DNA of 46,741 bases. Origin: CAYXVF01 sp964468125 (GTDB lineage Bacteria; Myxococcota; XYA12-FULL-58-9; CAYXVF01). Positions 34,912-43,408 of the stretch are shown here, one piece after another; position 1 is the first letter of the stretch; every line of letters starts with the position of its first letter. The DNA lies in contig CAYXVF010000045.1 in the NCBI GenBank assembly GCA_964468125.1, positions 1-46,741 of the forward strand, in the 5' to 3' direction. A program made the position numbers and the translations under genes. The notes below the pieces were generated by a model. The model ran no database searches. It was not told the DNA's origin and worked only from the letters and a program-made list of their open reading frames with translations.

Positions 34912-35817
34912 TCAATGGGCTCCTACGGTGAGGGCGGCGAGCAGCGCTGTCAGGTAGGCGAGCGAACCCAAGAACACCTGTCGCCCCCAGCGCTTGAGCT
35001 TCATCGTACGAATCCCGCGAAGTGTCCACGCGAGCAAAAGGAACCCGAGTGCCAGCGAGGCCCATCCGTAGACCGAAGTGGCAACACCCAGTGGCACGAG
35101 GCTCAAGGTGACCGGGAACAGGGCGACCGTGGTAGCGAGGATCGAGGCCTTGGTCAGGCGCGCGCCGTAAACGTTCGAGAACACCTTCAGGCCACCACGA
35201 TCGTAATCGTCGCCCAGATAGACGGAGATCGCGATGAAGTGCGGAAGCTGCCAGAAGAACAAGATCCCAAAGAGCGCGAGGCCCACCGCGTCGAGCCGGT
35301 CCACGGCGGCGGTCCATCCCATCAGCGGCGGAATCGCTCCGGGAATCGCCCCCACGTAGAGCGCGAGTGAGCTCGTCCGCTTCATCGGAGTGTAGATGAA
35401 CGCATAGATCACAAAAGCCGCGAGTCCGAGGGCCGCAGTCAGAGGATTGGCGGCGAGGGCCAATACGAGAGTCGAGACCACGGACAAGACCAACGCGCCG
35501 AGCAACGCCACGCCCGGATCGACCAGCTGCGCAGGGAGCGGGCGCTGACGCGTTCGCTTCATTTGCGCATCGCTGTCGCGCTCGAAATAGGAATTCATCG
35601 CGTTCGCGCTGGCGACGAGCACGGTGGTAGCCAAGAGCGTGAGCAACGCGCGCCACCAGGGTAGCGGCGTCGGGGCGAGCCAAAGGCCCGCGGCCTGGGT
35701 GCAGATCACGAGAGCCGAGAGGCGTGGTTTGCCCAACGCGATGAGATCGGCCACGCGTGGGCGAGCGGGAGCAGAGCCCGCCCGGGGCCCCTGACTGACG
35801 ACATCAACGACTTGCAC
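34912..35817 (-). CDS. ctaB: Haem O synthase (protohaem IX farnesyltransferase)
   Basis: The 301-residue UbiA-family protein has about nine membrane helices. The first aspartate-rich site is NSYFERDSDAQMKRTRQRPL, the second is DDYDRGGLKV, both typical of CtaB/Cox10. It attaches farnesyl to haem B to make haem O, the substrate of CtaA. The gene overlaps the end of ctaA by 14 bp, so the two steps of haem A synthesis are coupled. Confidence 0.95.
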   Translation of the reverse strand: MQVVDVVSQGPRAGSAPARPRVADLIALGKPRLSALVICTQAAGLWLAPTPLPWWRALLTLLATTVLVASANAMNSYFERDSDAQMKRTRQRPLPAQLVDPGVALLGALVLSVVSTLVLALAANPLTAALGLAAFVIYAFIYTPMKRTSSLALYVGAIPGAIPPLMGWTAAVDRLDAVGLALFGILFFWQLPHFIAISVYLGDDYDRGGLKVFSNVYGARLTKASILATTVALFPVTLSLVPLGVATSVYGWASLALGFLLLAWTLRGIRTMKLKRWGRQVFLGSLAYLTALLAALTVGAH

Positions 35818-36907
35818 TCAACAATCCCTCAACGCCCATGGCGTTCATCGTGCGCTCGCGCTGCCCGTCGAGACGTGCCCCCCAGGGCCCGGACAACACG
35901 TAGAGCGCGACGAGGTCGACGAGAAGAAGCGCGGCCAATCCCTGGTGAATGGTCGCGAGCGACACGCGCACGTAGGTGAGCAGCGCGGCGAACCCGAGCA
36001 CCACCTGTACGACCAAGAGCCCGTGCGATGCGAGCGCCAAACCCCGAACACCCGCGCGATCCCGCGCTCGCGCCGCCCGCAAAACGGGCACCGTCGCAGC
36101 GATCACGAGCGCCATGACCGCGAAGGCGAACCACCGATGAAGCAAGGCCGTGTGCGCCGCACCGTCACTTCCCCAGAGCTCGCCTTGGCAGGTGAGGAGC
36201 TCCGCGCCGCAGGCGAGGGTAGAGCCCGTATGACGCATGAAGGCGCCGAGTACGATTTGCGAAAAGAGTGCCACGATCGCAGCCGCGAGCAGTCCTCGGC
36301 CCGGAAGCGCGCGACCGAGCGCCGATGCCGGATGAAGACGGATCGCGAGGAATGCGAGTCCCGCGAGAAGCGTCATGGCAATCGCCAGATGCACCGTGGA
36401 CACCAAGGGCGGCAGGCGCATCACCACCGTGATCCCGCCCAAGAGGCCCTGCACGACAACGAGCTCGAGGCCCAGGAGACCCAAGACCGTGAGTGTCATG
36501 CCGCAAGACCAGAGGGCAACAGAAGCGGCCAGGAAGGTCACCACGAGAAGACTTTCGAGCCAGAGCGAACCGAGGGAGCCCGTGCTCACCGCCGCGCCGA
36601 ACACCAGGAGCTGCGCCAAGACCGAGCCCAGCGCGATCGAGTAGGCCAAGCCGCCCTGCACGTGCATCTTTTCCACACGGTAGAGCCCGACACTGAGTAC
36701 GATCATTGCGAGGCCGATTGCAGCCCCGAGGAGTCGATGACTGTGCTCGAAGAGGATGCCGCCCTTCATCACGGGCATGGCTTCGCCGTAGCACAACGGC
36801 CAATCGGGGCAGGCAAGGGAGGAACCGGTCCCGTGCACAATCCCTCCGAGAAGGATCATTGCAAAGACCATCGCGAGAAGAAGCCAAACTGTGAATCGTG
36901 CTACCAT
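35804..36907 (-). CDS. ctaA: Haem A synthase
   Basis: The 367-residue membrane protein belongs to the CtaA/Cox15 family with about eight helices. Haem-ligand histidines appear in FEHSHRLLGA, STVHLAIAM, LLHRWFAF and TIHQGLAALLL. Extracytoplasmic cysteine pairs are present in both halves (ACPDWPLC and ACGAELLTC), the two-pair type. It oxidises haem O to haem A for aa3-type oxidases. It is the first gene of ctaA-ctaB-cytochrome c, and the 232-bp stretch upstream should hold the promoter. Confidence 0.94.
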   Translation of the reverse strand: MVARFTVWLLLAMVFAMILLGGIVHGTGSSLACPDWPLCYGEAMPVMKGGILFEHSHRLLGAAIGLAMIVLSVGLYRVEKMHVQGGLAYSIALGSVLAQLLVFGAAVSTGSLGSLWLESLLVVTFLAASVALWSCGMTLTVLGLLGLELVVVQGLLGGITVVMRLPPLVSTVHLAIAMTLLAGLAFLAIRLHPASALGRALPGRGLLAAAIVALFSQIVLGAFMRHTGSTLACGAELLTCQGELWGSDGAAHTALLHRWFAFAVMALVIAATVPVLRAARARDRAGVRGLALASHGLLVVQVVLGFAALLTYVRVSLATIHQGLAALLLVDLVALYVLSGPWGARLDGQRERTMNAMGVEGLLSASR

Positions 36908-37139
36908 GTCTCGAACCGCGCCGTGGGAGATATCGGCGTACTTCCTCTAACGATGCCGCAGATCGCGGATCGATGACGGGGACGCAGCTTTACGGGTGCT
37001 GCTCCCCTCCCCCAGGTCGTGGCGCCAAACCCCCTGCAGGTTCTCAACCACGCGGCTTTACTGCGTTGAATGGGTCGCGATCGCAACTCGTTTCAGACCG
37101 CGTGCGGCAGATTGTCGCGCTCACGATACGGTGGCGTGC
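36908..37139. other. Intergenic region upstream of ctaA
   Basis: This 232-bp stretch lies between the hemA stop and the ctaA start, both on the minus strand. It holds no convincing ORF. A hemA terminator and a ctaA promoter are expected; I see no strong hairpin with a T tract and no clear -35/-10 pair. Confidence 0.5.
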
Positions 37140-38444
37140 TTAGTTGTCGCCGCGACGGGATCGGCCTTCAGCGAGACTTTGGAAGACGTCGTTGATGACG
37201 CTCAGGCGTTCGGCGTTCTGGTCCGGTTGCTTCGCCGCCTCTTTGATGTGGCGAGTGGGTCCATGGAGCAGCTTGTTCACGACGGCGCGGGTCGCCCGGT
37301 CCACCGCCTTGCGCTGCTCTTCGCTCATGTTGCGGGTGGCGCGCTCGACCTCTTCGGCCCGCACCTGCTCCACGGACTGGCGCAGCGCCTGTATCAGCGG
37401 GCCCGCCTGGCTCGCCCGCTGCCATTCGGTCACCTTGCCGATCTCTTCCCGGATGATGGCTTCGACCTTCGGGATTTCGCCTTTTCGTTTGGCGAGGTTG
37501 CTGTCGACCATCCTCTCGAGCGCCTTCAGGTCATGAACGAACACGTTCTGCAGCTCGTTGACCGAGGGATCGACGTTGCGAGGGACGCCGAGGTCCAACA
37601 TGGCGATCGGGCGGTTGCCTCGATTCTCGAGCGCCCCCTCCATGCGAGCTCGGTCCAGGAAGGCGCGCTCCGCGCTCACCGCGCAGGTCACGATGTCCGC
37701 GTCCGCGACGTGGTGGTCGAGCTTGTCAATCGAGTCCGCGACTCCATTGACCTCGAGGGCCACGGCCTCGGCCTTCGAGACGGTTCGGTTGAGCACCACC
37801 AGCCGCTTCGGCGAGAGCTTGGCAAAATGCTGCGCGGCGAGGCGTCCGGTAGCGCCGGCGCCGAGGATCACGACCGTGCGCCGCTTCATGTCGCCGAAGA
37901 TGCGGCTGGCGAGGTGTACGGCGGCGGAAGCGACGGACACCGCACCGGAGGCGATCTCGGTCTCCGAGCGCGCGCGGGTCGCGGTGCGGAAGGCCCCCTG
38001 CATTACGCGGTCGAACTGGCTCGACGTCGGAAAGCGAACCGCCCCTTGCTCGTAGGCAGACTTCACCTGGCCCACGATTTGATTCTCGCCGAGCATCATC
38101 GAGTCCAGGCCCGCGGTCACACGATAGAGGTGCTCGAGGGCTGCGTTGCCCGAGAGCGAGTAGGCGCTGCCGTCGTTAGGGAGCGCGATACTGCACTGCT
38201 TGTAGGATTCGCGTAGGAAACCCCCGAGGGCTGCGCCGTCCACGTCGCCGCTGGCGTAGACCTCCGTACGGTTGCAGGTGGAGACGACGAACGCGTCACG
38301 GACCACGCCGCTCTTCGCGAGGAGCTCATAAAAGCGTTCCAGGCGCTCACCGTTGAGCGCGGCCTGCTCCAACAGCTCGAAGGGCGCGGAGCGATAGCTC
38401 ATCCCGAAGACACACAGGTCGAATGGCTGATTGGCATCACGCAT
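37140..38444 (-). CDS. hemA: Glutamyl-tRNA reductase
   Basis: The ATG at 38444 has GGAG 8 bases upstream and gives the family start (LCVFGMSYRSAPFELLEQ). The 434-residue protein has the catalytic cysteine in VVSTCNRTEVY, the tRNA/active-site segment LDSMMLGENQIVGQVK, the NADPH-binding loop ILGAGATGRLAAQHF, and the helical dimerisation C-terminus. It reduces Glu-tRNA to glutamate-1-semialdehyde, the first step of C5 haem synthesis. It follows hemX by 66 bp in the same direction. Confidence 0.96.
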   Translation of the reverse strand: MRDANQPFDLCVFGMSYRSAPFELLEQAALNGERLERFYELLAKSGVVRDAFVVSTCNRTEVYASGDVDGAALGGFLRESYKQCSIALPNDGSAYSLSGNAALEHLYRVTAGLDSMMLGENQIVGQVKSAYEQGAVRFPTSSQFDRVMQGAFRTATRARSETEIASGAVSVASAAVHLASRIFGDMKRRTVVILGAGATGRLAAQHFAKLSPKRLVVLNRTVSKAEAVALEVNGVADSIDKLDHHVADADIVTCAVSAERAFLDRARMEGALENRGNRPIAMLDLGVPRNVDPSVNELQNVFVHDLKALERMVDSNLAKRKGEIPKVEAIIREEIGKVTEWQRASQAGPLIQALRQSVEQVRAEEVERATRNMSEEQRKAVDRATRAVVNKLLHGPTRHIKEAAKQPDQNAERLSVINDVFQSLAEGRSRRGDN

Positions 38445-38510
38445 GTCTACAACTCCGCCTATGGATGCCCTCACCATGCATGTGGATACGCCTCCAGCTC
38501 ATACCACATC

Positions 38511-39332
38511 TCAGGTCGCGAAGTTGTGCGAGGTCGGCCAGACGTAGATGGCCCCGACCATCAGGAAGAGCGCGCAGGCAAAGCCGAAGAGCGAGAGATA
38601 GACGGCCCGGGCGCCGCGCCAGCCGAGGGCGAAGTAGCCGCCGACCGCGAGCGTATAGATCCCCCACATCACGAACGCGGTCAGCGTGCTCGGGTCGTCG
38701 ATCGCCCGCCACAGTCCGCCCATCGTCAGACCGAGACCGATCGTAACCGTGAGCAGCGCCCAGCCGATGAAGGTCGCCCCGATCCCCATGCTCGCGAGCA
38801 CGTCGAGCGGCGGCAGCCGATCGAAGACGAGGCCGAACGACTTCCGCTTCAGCGCCCGGTAGAGCATCAAATACATCACGCCGTACACCGCCCCGACCGA
38901 GAAGGACGCATAGCAGAGTACCGCCGCCACCGCGTGCAGTCCGTAGACCGGATTGTCGGCGAAGGCGGACGGGCTGTGCCCCAGGCTGTGCAGAAGCGTC
39001 GAGGCGGCGAGCTGCAGCAGGGTCACGACCGCCAGAATGAACACCCCGGTGGAGCGGCTGCGCTGAATACGCTCCTCGAATAGGTAGACCCACGCCACCG
39101 CCAGGGCTACCGCCGAGAGGGCCTCGCCAAAATTCGTGATCGGCCAGCGGCCGAAAGCGACCGAGCGCAGTCCGAAAAAGAAGATGTGGAGCGTCGCGAC
39201 CGAAATCAAGAACGGCGTACAGGTGCGTTCCGAAATGGGATCGGCGCGGAGAAAGAACACCAGATAGTTCCCCGCCGCCAGAGCGTAGAGCAGCGGGAGC
39301 AGGGTCGACACGAGGTCGATGATCGTCTGCAT
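38511..39332 (-). CDS. hemX: HemX/CcsA-like cytochrome c assembly protein
   Basis: The 273-residue protein has about eight membrane helices. It resembles the HemX/CcsA family: a tryptophan- and tyrosine-containing core (LHAVAAVLCYASFSVGAVYG, LTVTIGLGLTMGGLW, then DPSTLTAFVMWGIYTL) with histidine in the predicted loops. Family members handle haem at the membrane during cytochrome c maturation; HemX in Bacillus affects HemA levels. Its place just upstream of hemA supports the HemX label over a full CcsA. GAGGAC precedes the start. Confidence 0.85.
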   Translation of the reverse strand: MQTIIDLVSTLLPLLYALAAGNYLVFFLRADPISERTCTPFLISVATLHIFFFGLRSVAFGRWPITNFGEALSAVALAVAWVYLFEERIQRSRSTGVFILAVVTLLQLAASTLLHSLGHSPSAFADNPVYGLHAVAAVLCYASFSVGAVYGVMYLMLYRALKRKSFGLVFDRLPPLDVLASMGIGATFIGWALLTVTIGLGLTMGGLWRAIDDPSTLTAFVMWGIYTLAVGGYFALGWRGARAVYLSLFGFACALFLMVGAIYVWPTSHNFAT

Positions 39333-39491
39333 GCGAGATGTCCTCGAGCACGCGGTTTGTCTCCCTCTACGCTAATGTCAGACGGGTCACAACGTTCGCG
39401 CTGGGAGCTGAGACCAACAACAAAGTAGCCACTTTGCGCCGGAAACCCTTCCTCGAGTACATTACGTACCACCAGCCCTCGAGCCGTAGCG

Positions 39492-39505
39492 TTGACCCAG
39501 GTCAA
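39492..39505. promoter_or_regulatory. TTGACC-N2-GGTCAA palindrome
   Basis: A 6-bp perfect inverted repeat with a 2-base centre lies 160 bp upstream of hemX and 53 bp downstream of the HhH gene. It has the size of a dimeric regulator site and could control the hemX-hemA transcript. The surrounding 225-bp stretch (39333-39557) shows no ORF I would support. Confidence 0.3.
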
Positions 39506-39557
39506 GTTTGGGGAGGGCATCGCTCAAAACGACGCCCCCCCCAAATGGTTTTCTCCC

Positions 39558-39890
39558 TCACTCGACGGAGGGGCGCAGGACCTGGATCCGAGGTTTCAGA
39601 CGATAGTAGAGCCTTCGCCCGATGCCCCGGACACGCATCAAGTCCGACGGGCGACGGAACGGTCGGCGCAAACGGTGCTCGACGATGTCCCGAGCGCGGT
39701 TCTCACCGATGCCTGGAAGGCGCTGCAGCTCGGCTAGCGTCGCGCGATTGAGATCCACCGGCGGGGTCTCCACCGCGGGAGCATCCGCCACCACCGGGCC
39801 CGAGACGACCACGAGCGGTTCCGGTGAGACCTCGAGCGTCGTGCCCAAGGTGGCGAGAGCGAAGCCGAGGAAACAAAGATGGGCGCACAT
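39558..39890 (-). CDS. Secreted ComEA-like helix-hairpin-helix protein
   Basis: The 110-residue protein begins at the ATG at 39890 (GAGG upstream) with a short signal peptide (HLCFLGFALATLG). After a proline/valine-rich spacer it has a double HhH unit: VDLNRATLAELQRLPGIG and then DLMRVRGIGRRLYYRLKPRI, the ComEA arrangement (N-x-A-----L--lPGIG). ComEA proteins bind DNA in the periplasm during uptake, but many HhH proteins of this size have no tested role and no com genes are near. The start overlaps the stop of the 67-residue gene upstream by one base (TGATG). Confidence 0.8.
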   Translation of the reverse strand: MCAHLCFLGFALATLGTTLEVSPEPLVVVSGPVVADAPAVETPPVDLNRATLAELQRLPGIGENRARDIVEHRLRRPFRRPSDLMRVRGIGRRLYYRLKPRIQVLRPSVE

Positions 39891-40093
39891 CAGGCCACCT
39901 CGCGGTCTTCCCGGGGCTCGATGTCCCGAATGTGCAACTTGCCGGTGGTTGGGAACGCGTCCAGCAGAACGTTGAACGAGTCGTCCTTGTTGAGAAAGCA
40001 GGTGCCAACCCGACGGAAGATCGCTTTCTCCAAGCCCTCTCCTTCGACGATCGCGAACACGCCTTTGATGGTCTTCTTCTTGTCGTTGCTCAT
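39890..40093 (-). CDS. 67-residue conserved-looking small protein
   Basis: The ATG at 40093 has GGAGAG upstream; the longer in-frame reading to 40285 is unlike a protein start. The product is compact, starting SNDKKKTIKGVFAIVEG and containing RRVGTCFLNKDDSFNVLLDA and PTTGKLHIRDIEP. It looks like a small beta-rich fold with no signal peptide. No function recognised. It is translationally coupled to the HhH gene by a one-base overlap. Confidence 0.65.
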   Translation of the reverse strand: MSNDKKKTIKGVFAIVEGEGLEKAIFRRVGTCFLNKDDSFNVLLDAFPTTGKLHIRDIEPREDREVA

Positions 40094-40326
40094 CGTATGA
40101 ACTCTCCATTGCTCAGGTTTTCTGGGCGGCGGCCCGTACACCCGAGACATAAGCAGGCAGCGTGCCAACCTGTGGCGGCCGTAGAGCAATCGAAATCGGC
40201 GAGGGTCCTGAGGGAACAACGGTTTTCGGGACGAAATTTTGCGGTTGAGCGCTGTTCCTTTCCCGCCGCGGGAACTCCTTGGCACAGCGCTAGGTCATCG
40301 ACTAAACCTCGGCCCGGGAGAGGCAC

Positions 40327-40899
40327 ATGAATGGAATAGAGCTATTGCTGGTGTTCGCACCGCAGAATTTTCGAGACCAAGAGCTATTCTGCGCGATCGA
40401 TGTGTTTACGCGTCGAGGATTCGCGCCGGTGCTCGCATCGACCCTCGCCGGTCCTGCCCGCGGAATGCTGGGAACTGAGGTCGACGCAACGGTCGCCGTA
40501 GACTGGGTTGCGGTCGACAGCCTCGATGCGGTCGTCGTCGTCGGCGGAGATGGGGCGGCCCGATCCCTGTCCGACAACCTGGAGCTTCGGCGACTGCTCC
40601 GGACGGTGAATGGGCGCGGCGGCATCATCGGCGCTGGCTGCGAGGCGATCACGACCCTCGCGCGGGCGGGAATCGTCCGTGGACGGGAGGTCGCGCGCTG
40701 CGGCGATCCGCGCGTGATGGCGGAAGTGCGAGACGGTGCGGGTGAGCTTCGCGAGCGTCCCATGGTGGTCAGCGACAACGTCGTCACCCTAGGGGACGTG
40801 GCCCATGCGCCCGCATGGTGCGAGACGCTCGCGGGCATGCTCGCAGGCTACGCGGTCGCGAACGGCGCGACCATGGAGGCCCCGGAAGCCACGCCCTAA
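40327..40899 (+). CDS. DJ-1/PfpI-family protein
   Basis: The 190-residue protein has the flavodoxin-like DJ-1 fold pattern: LLLVFAPQNFRDQELFCAID with the conserved glutamate, LDAVVVVGGDGAA, and the nucleophile elbow GIIGAGCEAITTLARAG with the cysteine near residue 104. Family members include glyoxalases, deglycases, chaperones and amidotransferase-like enzymes; which applies cannot be told. GGGAGAGG lies before the ATG. It converges with the phosphoesterase-like gene, overlapping by 4 bp. Confidence 0.82.
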   Translation: MNGIELLLVFAPQNFRDQELFCAIDVFTRRGFAPVLASTLAGPARGMLGTEVDATVAVDWVAVDSLDAVVVVGGDGAARSLSDNLELRRLLRTVNGRGGIIGAGCEAITTLARAGIVRGREVARCGDPRVMAEVRDGAGELRERPMVVSDNVVTLGDVAHAPAWCETLAGMLAGYAVANGATMEAPEATP

Positions 40900-41912
40900 A
40901 AGCGCGAGCCGAAGCGTTTGACTTCGTAGGTCGCTTTGCCCCCGTCGATGATCACCAGCAAGGCCATGCCATAGCTGGTGCTCCCATCGTTCATTCCCCA
41001 GGGGTCACCGGAAATGCTGCCCGCGTTGACGTAGAGCGCCGCACTCGCGCGCTCCTGCGCAACAGGTGTGGCGAGATCGCCGGCCACCGCACGCCCCCCT
41101 GATTCGAGAATGTGCCCGAAGATGCCGAAGGGAATATTCTCCTTCTTGATGAGCTGGCTCATCGCTTCGTCGCCCACGTTGCTGTTGTCCGTGATCACGT
41201 CGATCGATCGCGGGCCCGTTCCGCGCGGCGGACCGTGGGAGACCAACACGACCGGAGTCGCGCCTGAAGGCAAAAGCTCCTTTCTCATCGCTTCGACGTC
41301 TTCTTGCTTATAACGGCATCCGGCGCCCTGGTAGACGAAGCTCTTCGAGTAGTAGCCGGGCAGCGTCCAAAACTCCGCGTCGTCGGCGACGATCTTTCGG
41401 ACCCAGGTGCCGTTTACGAGATTCGGGTACTTCTTCGATTTGCTGGCATAGGCGCGGGCAAAAGAGCTCCGGCTCTCGCTGTTGCCGAGGACCATGAGTG
41501 TCGGGAGCCCGCTCTCTCCGAGCACGTCGATCGCATCTTCGAGCGCGAGCTCTTCGATCGCGATATCGCCGTTGACGACGAGCCATTCCGCCCCTCGGCT
41601 GCGAAACCAGCTCAACGCCTCCTCCACGTTCTTGCGCGTATTCGGTGTCACGTCCTTCAGGGCGCTCATCACCCCAATCACCACTCGGTCGTCGTCGTCC
41701 GGTTTCTCGATCTCGAGGGTGTAGCCGTCGTGGCGGTAGCTCTTACCCCCGAGGGTGACTTTGCGCGGCTTCTTCAGCGTATCGAAAGGCCCCGGGCACT
41801 TGTAGCGATTGGCCTTCATGAAGCTCGCCCAGTCGCGGTGCTCCGCGGCCTGCGCCGCGGAGAAGGGAGCGAAGAGGAGGGCCAGGAGGGTGATCCGTAT
41901 CCACATGGCCAT
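40896..41912 (-). CDS. Secreted calcineurin-like phosphoesterase with degenerate metal motifs
   Basis: The signal peptide (RITLLALLFAPFSAAQA) places it in the envelope. ATGs at 41912 and 41906 are both possible starts; residue numbers here use 41906. The fold is that of metallophosphoesterases (RVVIGVMSALKD, EWLVVNGDI, PTLMVLGNSES, VVLVSHGPPRG, FGIFGHILESGG). However, the DxH of motif I reads MSALKD (80-85), GNH(D/E) reads GNSE (141-144) and the final GHxH reads GHIL (264-267). Only GD and one or two histidines remain, so two-metal catalysis is doubtful. It may be a non-catalytic binding protein or a relative with altered chemistry. It diverges from hemD. Confidence 0.75.
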   Translation of the reverse strand: MAMWIRITLLALLFAPFSAAQAAEHRDWASFMKANRYKCPGPFDTLKKPRKVTLGGKSYRHDGYTLEIEKPDDDDRVVIGVMSALKDVTPNTRKNVEEALSWFRSRGAEWLVVNGDIAIEELALEDAIDVLGESGLPTLMVLGNSESRSSFARAYASKSKKYPNLVNGTWVRKIVADDAEFWTLPGYYSKSFVYQGAGCRYKQEDVEAMRKELLPSGATPVVLVSHGPPRGTGPRSIDVITDNSNVGDEAMSQLIKKENIPFGIFGHILESGGRAVAGDLATPVAQERASAALYVNAGSISGDPWGMNDGSTSYGMALLVIIDGGKATYEVKRFGSRF

Positions 41913-41985
41913 GAGAATACTCGAAAGCGGAGGCGTGAGGTAGGCGGGCTTGCGGTCGCCTCCGCTCATCTGCCAGGCTCCACGC

Positions 41986-42765
41986 ATGTCCGAGCTCAAC
42001 GACGTCCGAATTCTCCTTACCCGCGAGCGCGAGCGCGCGGAGACCTGGATCGATGCGATCAGCGGTCGCGGCGGCCAGCCGGTGCTCGTTCCGTTGATCC
42101 GCACGCGGGCCATCGGGCACACGCGCTGGAGCGCCGCCCGCGATTCGGTGGCGAAGCTCGTCGAAGCCAAAACACGAGTCGTTGTCGGATTGGCGAGCGC
42201 CAACGCGGTGGACTACTGGAGCCGTTTTGCCGGCGAGCTCCCCGCAGGCCTCAGCATGGAGAAGATCTTCGTCGTGGGAGAAGCAACCGCGGAGAAAGCC
42301 AAGAGCCAAGGCCTGCCGGTCGAGGTCGCGGACACCGCAAATGCGGTCGGCCTCGCAGAGGCGATCGCTGCCAAGAGCGATTCGCAGAGCGTGGTTCTTC
42401 TGCCGCGGGCGCGGGGCGGACGTGACGAGGGGATCGAGCTTCTGAAGCAGAAAGGCCGGAAGGTCTCGGCCTTTGAGCTCTACGAAACCGTTCCCGTGGA
42501 GAAGCCCGAGACGCCAGACGGACGGCCCGTCGGGTGGGTCGTCTCCGCGAGCCCGTCCGCCGCTCGCGCCTACGCCTGGCACCGCGGCGCCCTCACGCGT
42601 CTCGGGATGATCGTCCCCAACACGCACCACGCCGCAATCGGGTACACCACCGCCCGCGCCGCGCGTCAGATCGGCCTATCGCTTCAGGCGGTCTCTGAAA
42701 AACCCACGATCGGAGCGATCCTGGACGTCATCGCCGCTGCGCCGCCGGTGGTCGTGGAGGCCTAG
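41986..42765 (+). CDS. hemD: Uroporphyrinogen-III synthase
   Basis: The 259-residue protein begins VRILLTRERERAETWIDAI and has the two-domain alternating alpha/beta layout of HemD with GLASANAVDYWSRF, FVVGEATAEKAKSQGL, VVLLPRARGGRDEGIELLKQ, and VSASPSAARAYAW followed by AAIGYTTARAARQIG. The family is poorly conserved, but these spaced elements fit. It closes hydroxymethylbilane into uroporphyrinogen III for haem and corrin synthesis. The ATG at 41986 was chosen to match the family start. hemC and hemB are not adjacent. Confidence 0.85.
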   Translation: MSELNDVRILLTRERERAETWIDAISGRGGQPVLVPLIRTRAIGHTRWSAARDSVAKLVEAKTRVVVGLASANAVDYWSRFAGELPAGLSMEKIFVVGEATAEKAKSQGLPVEVADTANAVGLAEAIAAKSDSQSVVLLPRARGGRDEGIELLKQKGRKVSAFELYETVPVEKPETPDGRPVGWVVSASPSAARAYAWHRGALTRLGMIVPNTHHAAIGYTTARAARQIGLSLQAVSEKPTIGAILDVIAAAPPVVVEA

Positions 42766-42793
42766 GACGTCGCCCCGCGTCGGCGGGCGCGAC

Positions 42794-43261
42794 TCAGCGA
42801 CGCCAATGCCCGGAACGGCCGCCGCTCTTTTCCACCAGGCGAACGGACTCGATCTCCATGCCGCGCTCGATCGCTTTCAGCATGTCGTAGAGGGTCAAGG
42901 CCGCAACCGACGCGGCGGTGAGCGCTTCCATTTCAACGCCGGTTCCCGCGACCGTTTCCGCGGTCGCCCGGATCGCAACCCCACCCCGTTTGGGCGTCAG
43001 CTCTACCGCAACGTGGCTCAGAGCGACTGAGTGGCACAGCGGGATGAGCTCGGGGGTGCGCTTGGCCGCCTGAATACCTGCGATCCGCGCAACGGCGAGG
43101 GCATCCCCCTTTTTGCCTCCCTCGGCGAGCGCCTTGCGGGTGGTCGCCTTCATCCGAATGAATCCTTCCGCAACCGCCCTCCGCTTGCTCGAAGGCTTCT
43201 CCGAGACGTCTACCATGTGGGCATCGCCACGCTCGTTCAGGTGTGTCAGTCGCCGACTCAT
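42794..43261 (-). CDS. moaC: Cyclic pyranopterin monophosphate synthase (MoaC)
   Basis: The 155-residue protein starts at ATG 43261 (SRRLTHLNERGDAHMVDVSE) and has the MoaC landmarks: KRRAVAEGFIRM, GIQAAKRTPELIPLCHSVAL, and EMEALTAASVAALTLYDMLK, ending LVEKSGGRSGHW. It completes the ring rearrangement that gives the molybdopterin precursor. No other molybdenum cofactor gene is in the window. Divergent from radC, 147 bp away. Confidence 0.95.
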   Translation of the reverse strand: MSRRLTHLNERGDAHMVDVSEKPSSKRRAVAEGFIRMKATTRKALAEGGKKGDALAVARIAGIQAAKRTPELIPLCHSVALSHVAVELTPKRGGVAIRATAETVAGTGVEMEALTAASVAALTLYDMLKAIERGMEIESVRLVEKSGGRSGHWRR

Positions 43262-43408
43262 GGGGGTCGAATCGCACGGGGCACGCGCGCGGCTCAAGGG
43301 ACTCGAGAAATTTGCGACCCGGTGCACGCTTTTCGGGCGCGGACGGGGCGCCAGGCGGGCGAGAATCGCCCATTCAGCAGTGGGCACGCCCCCTGCACTA
43401 CCGGTTGC

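Noticed and set aside
39206..39520. 104-codon minus-strand frame upstream of hemX
   Set aside because: It overlaps the hemX start in another frame, has no ribosome binding site and no protein-like composition.
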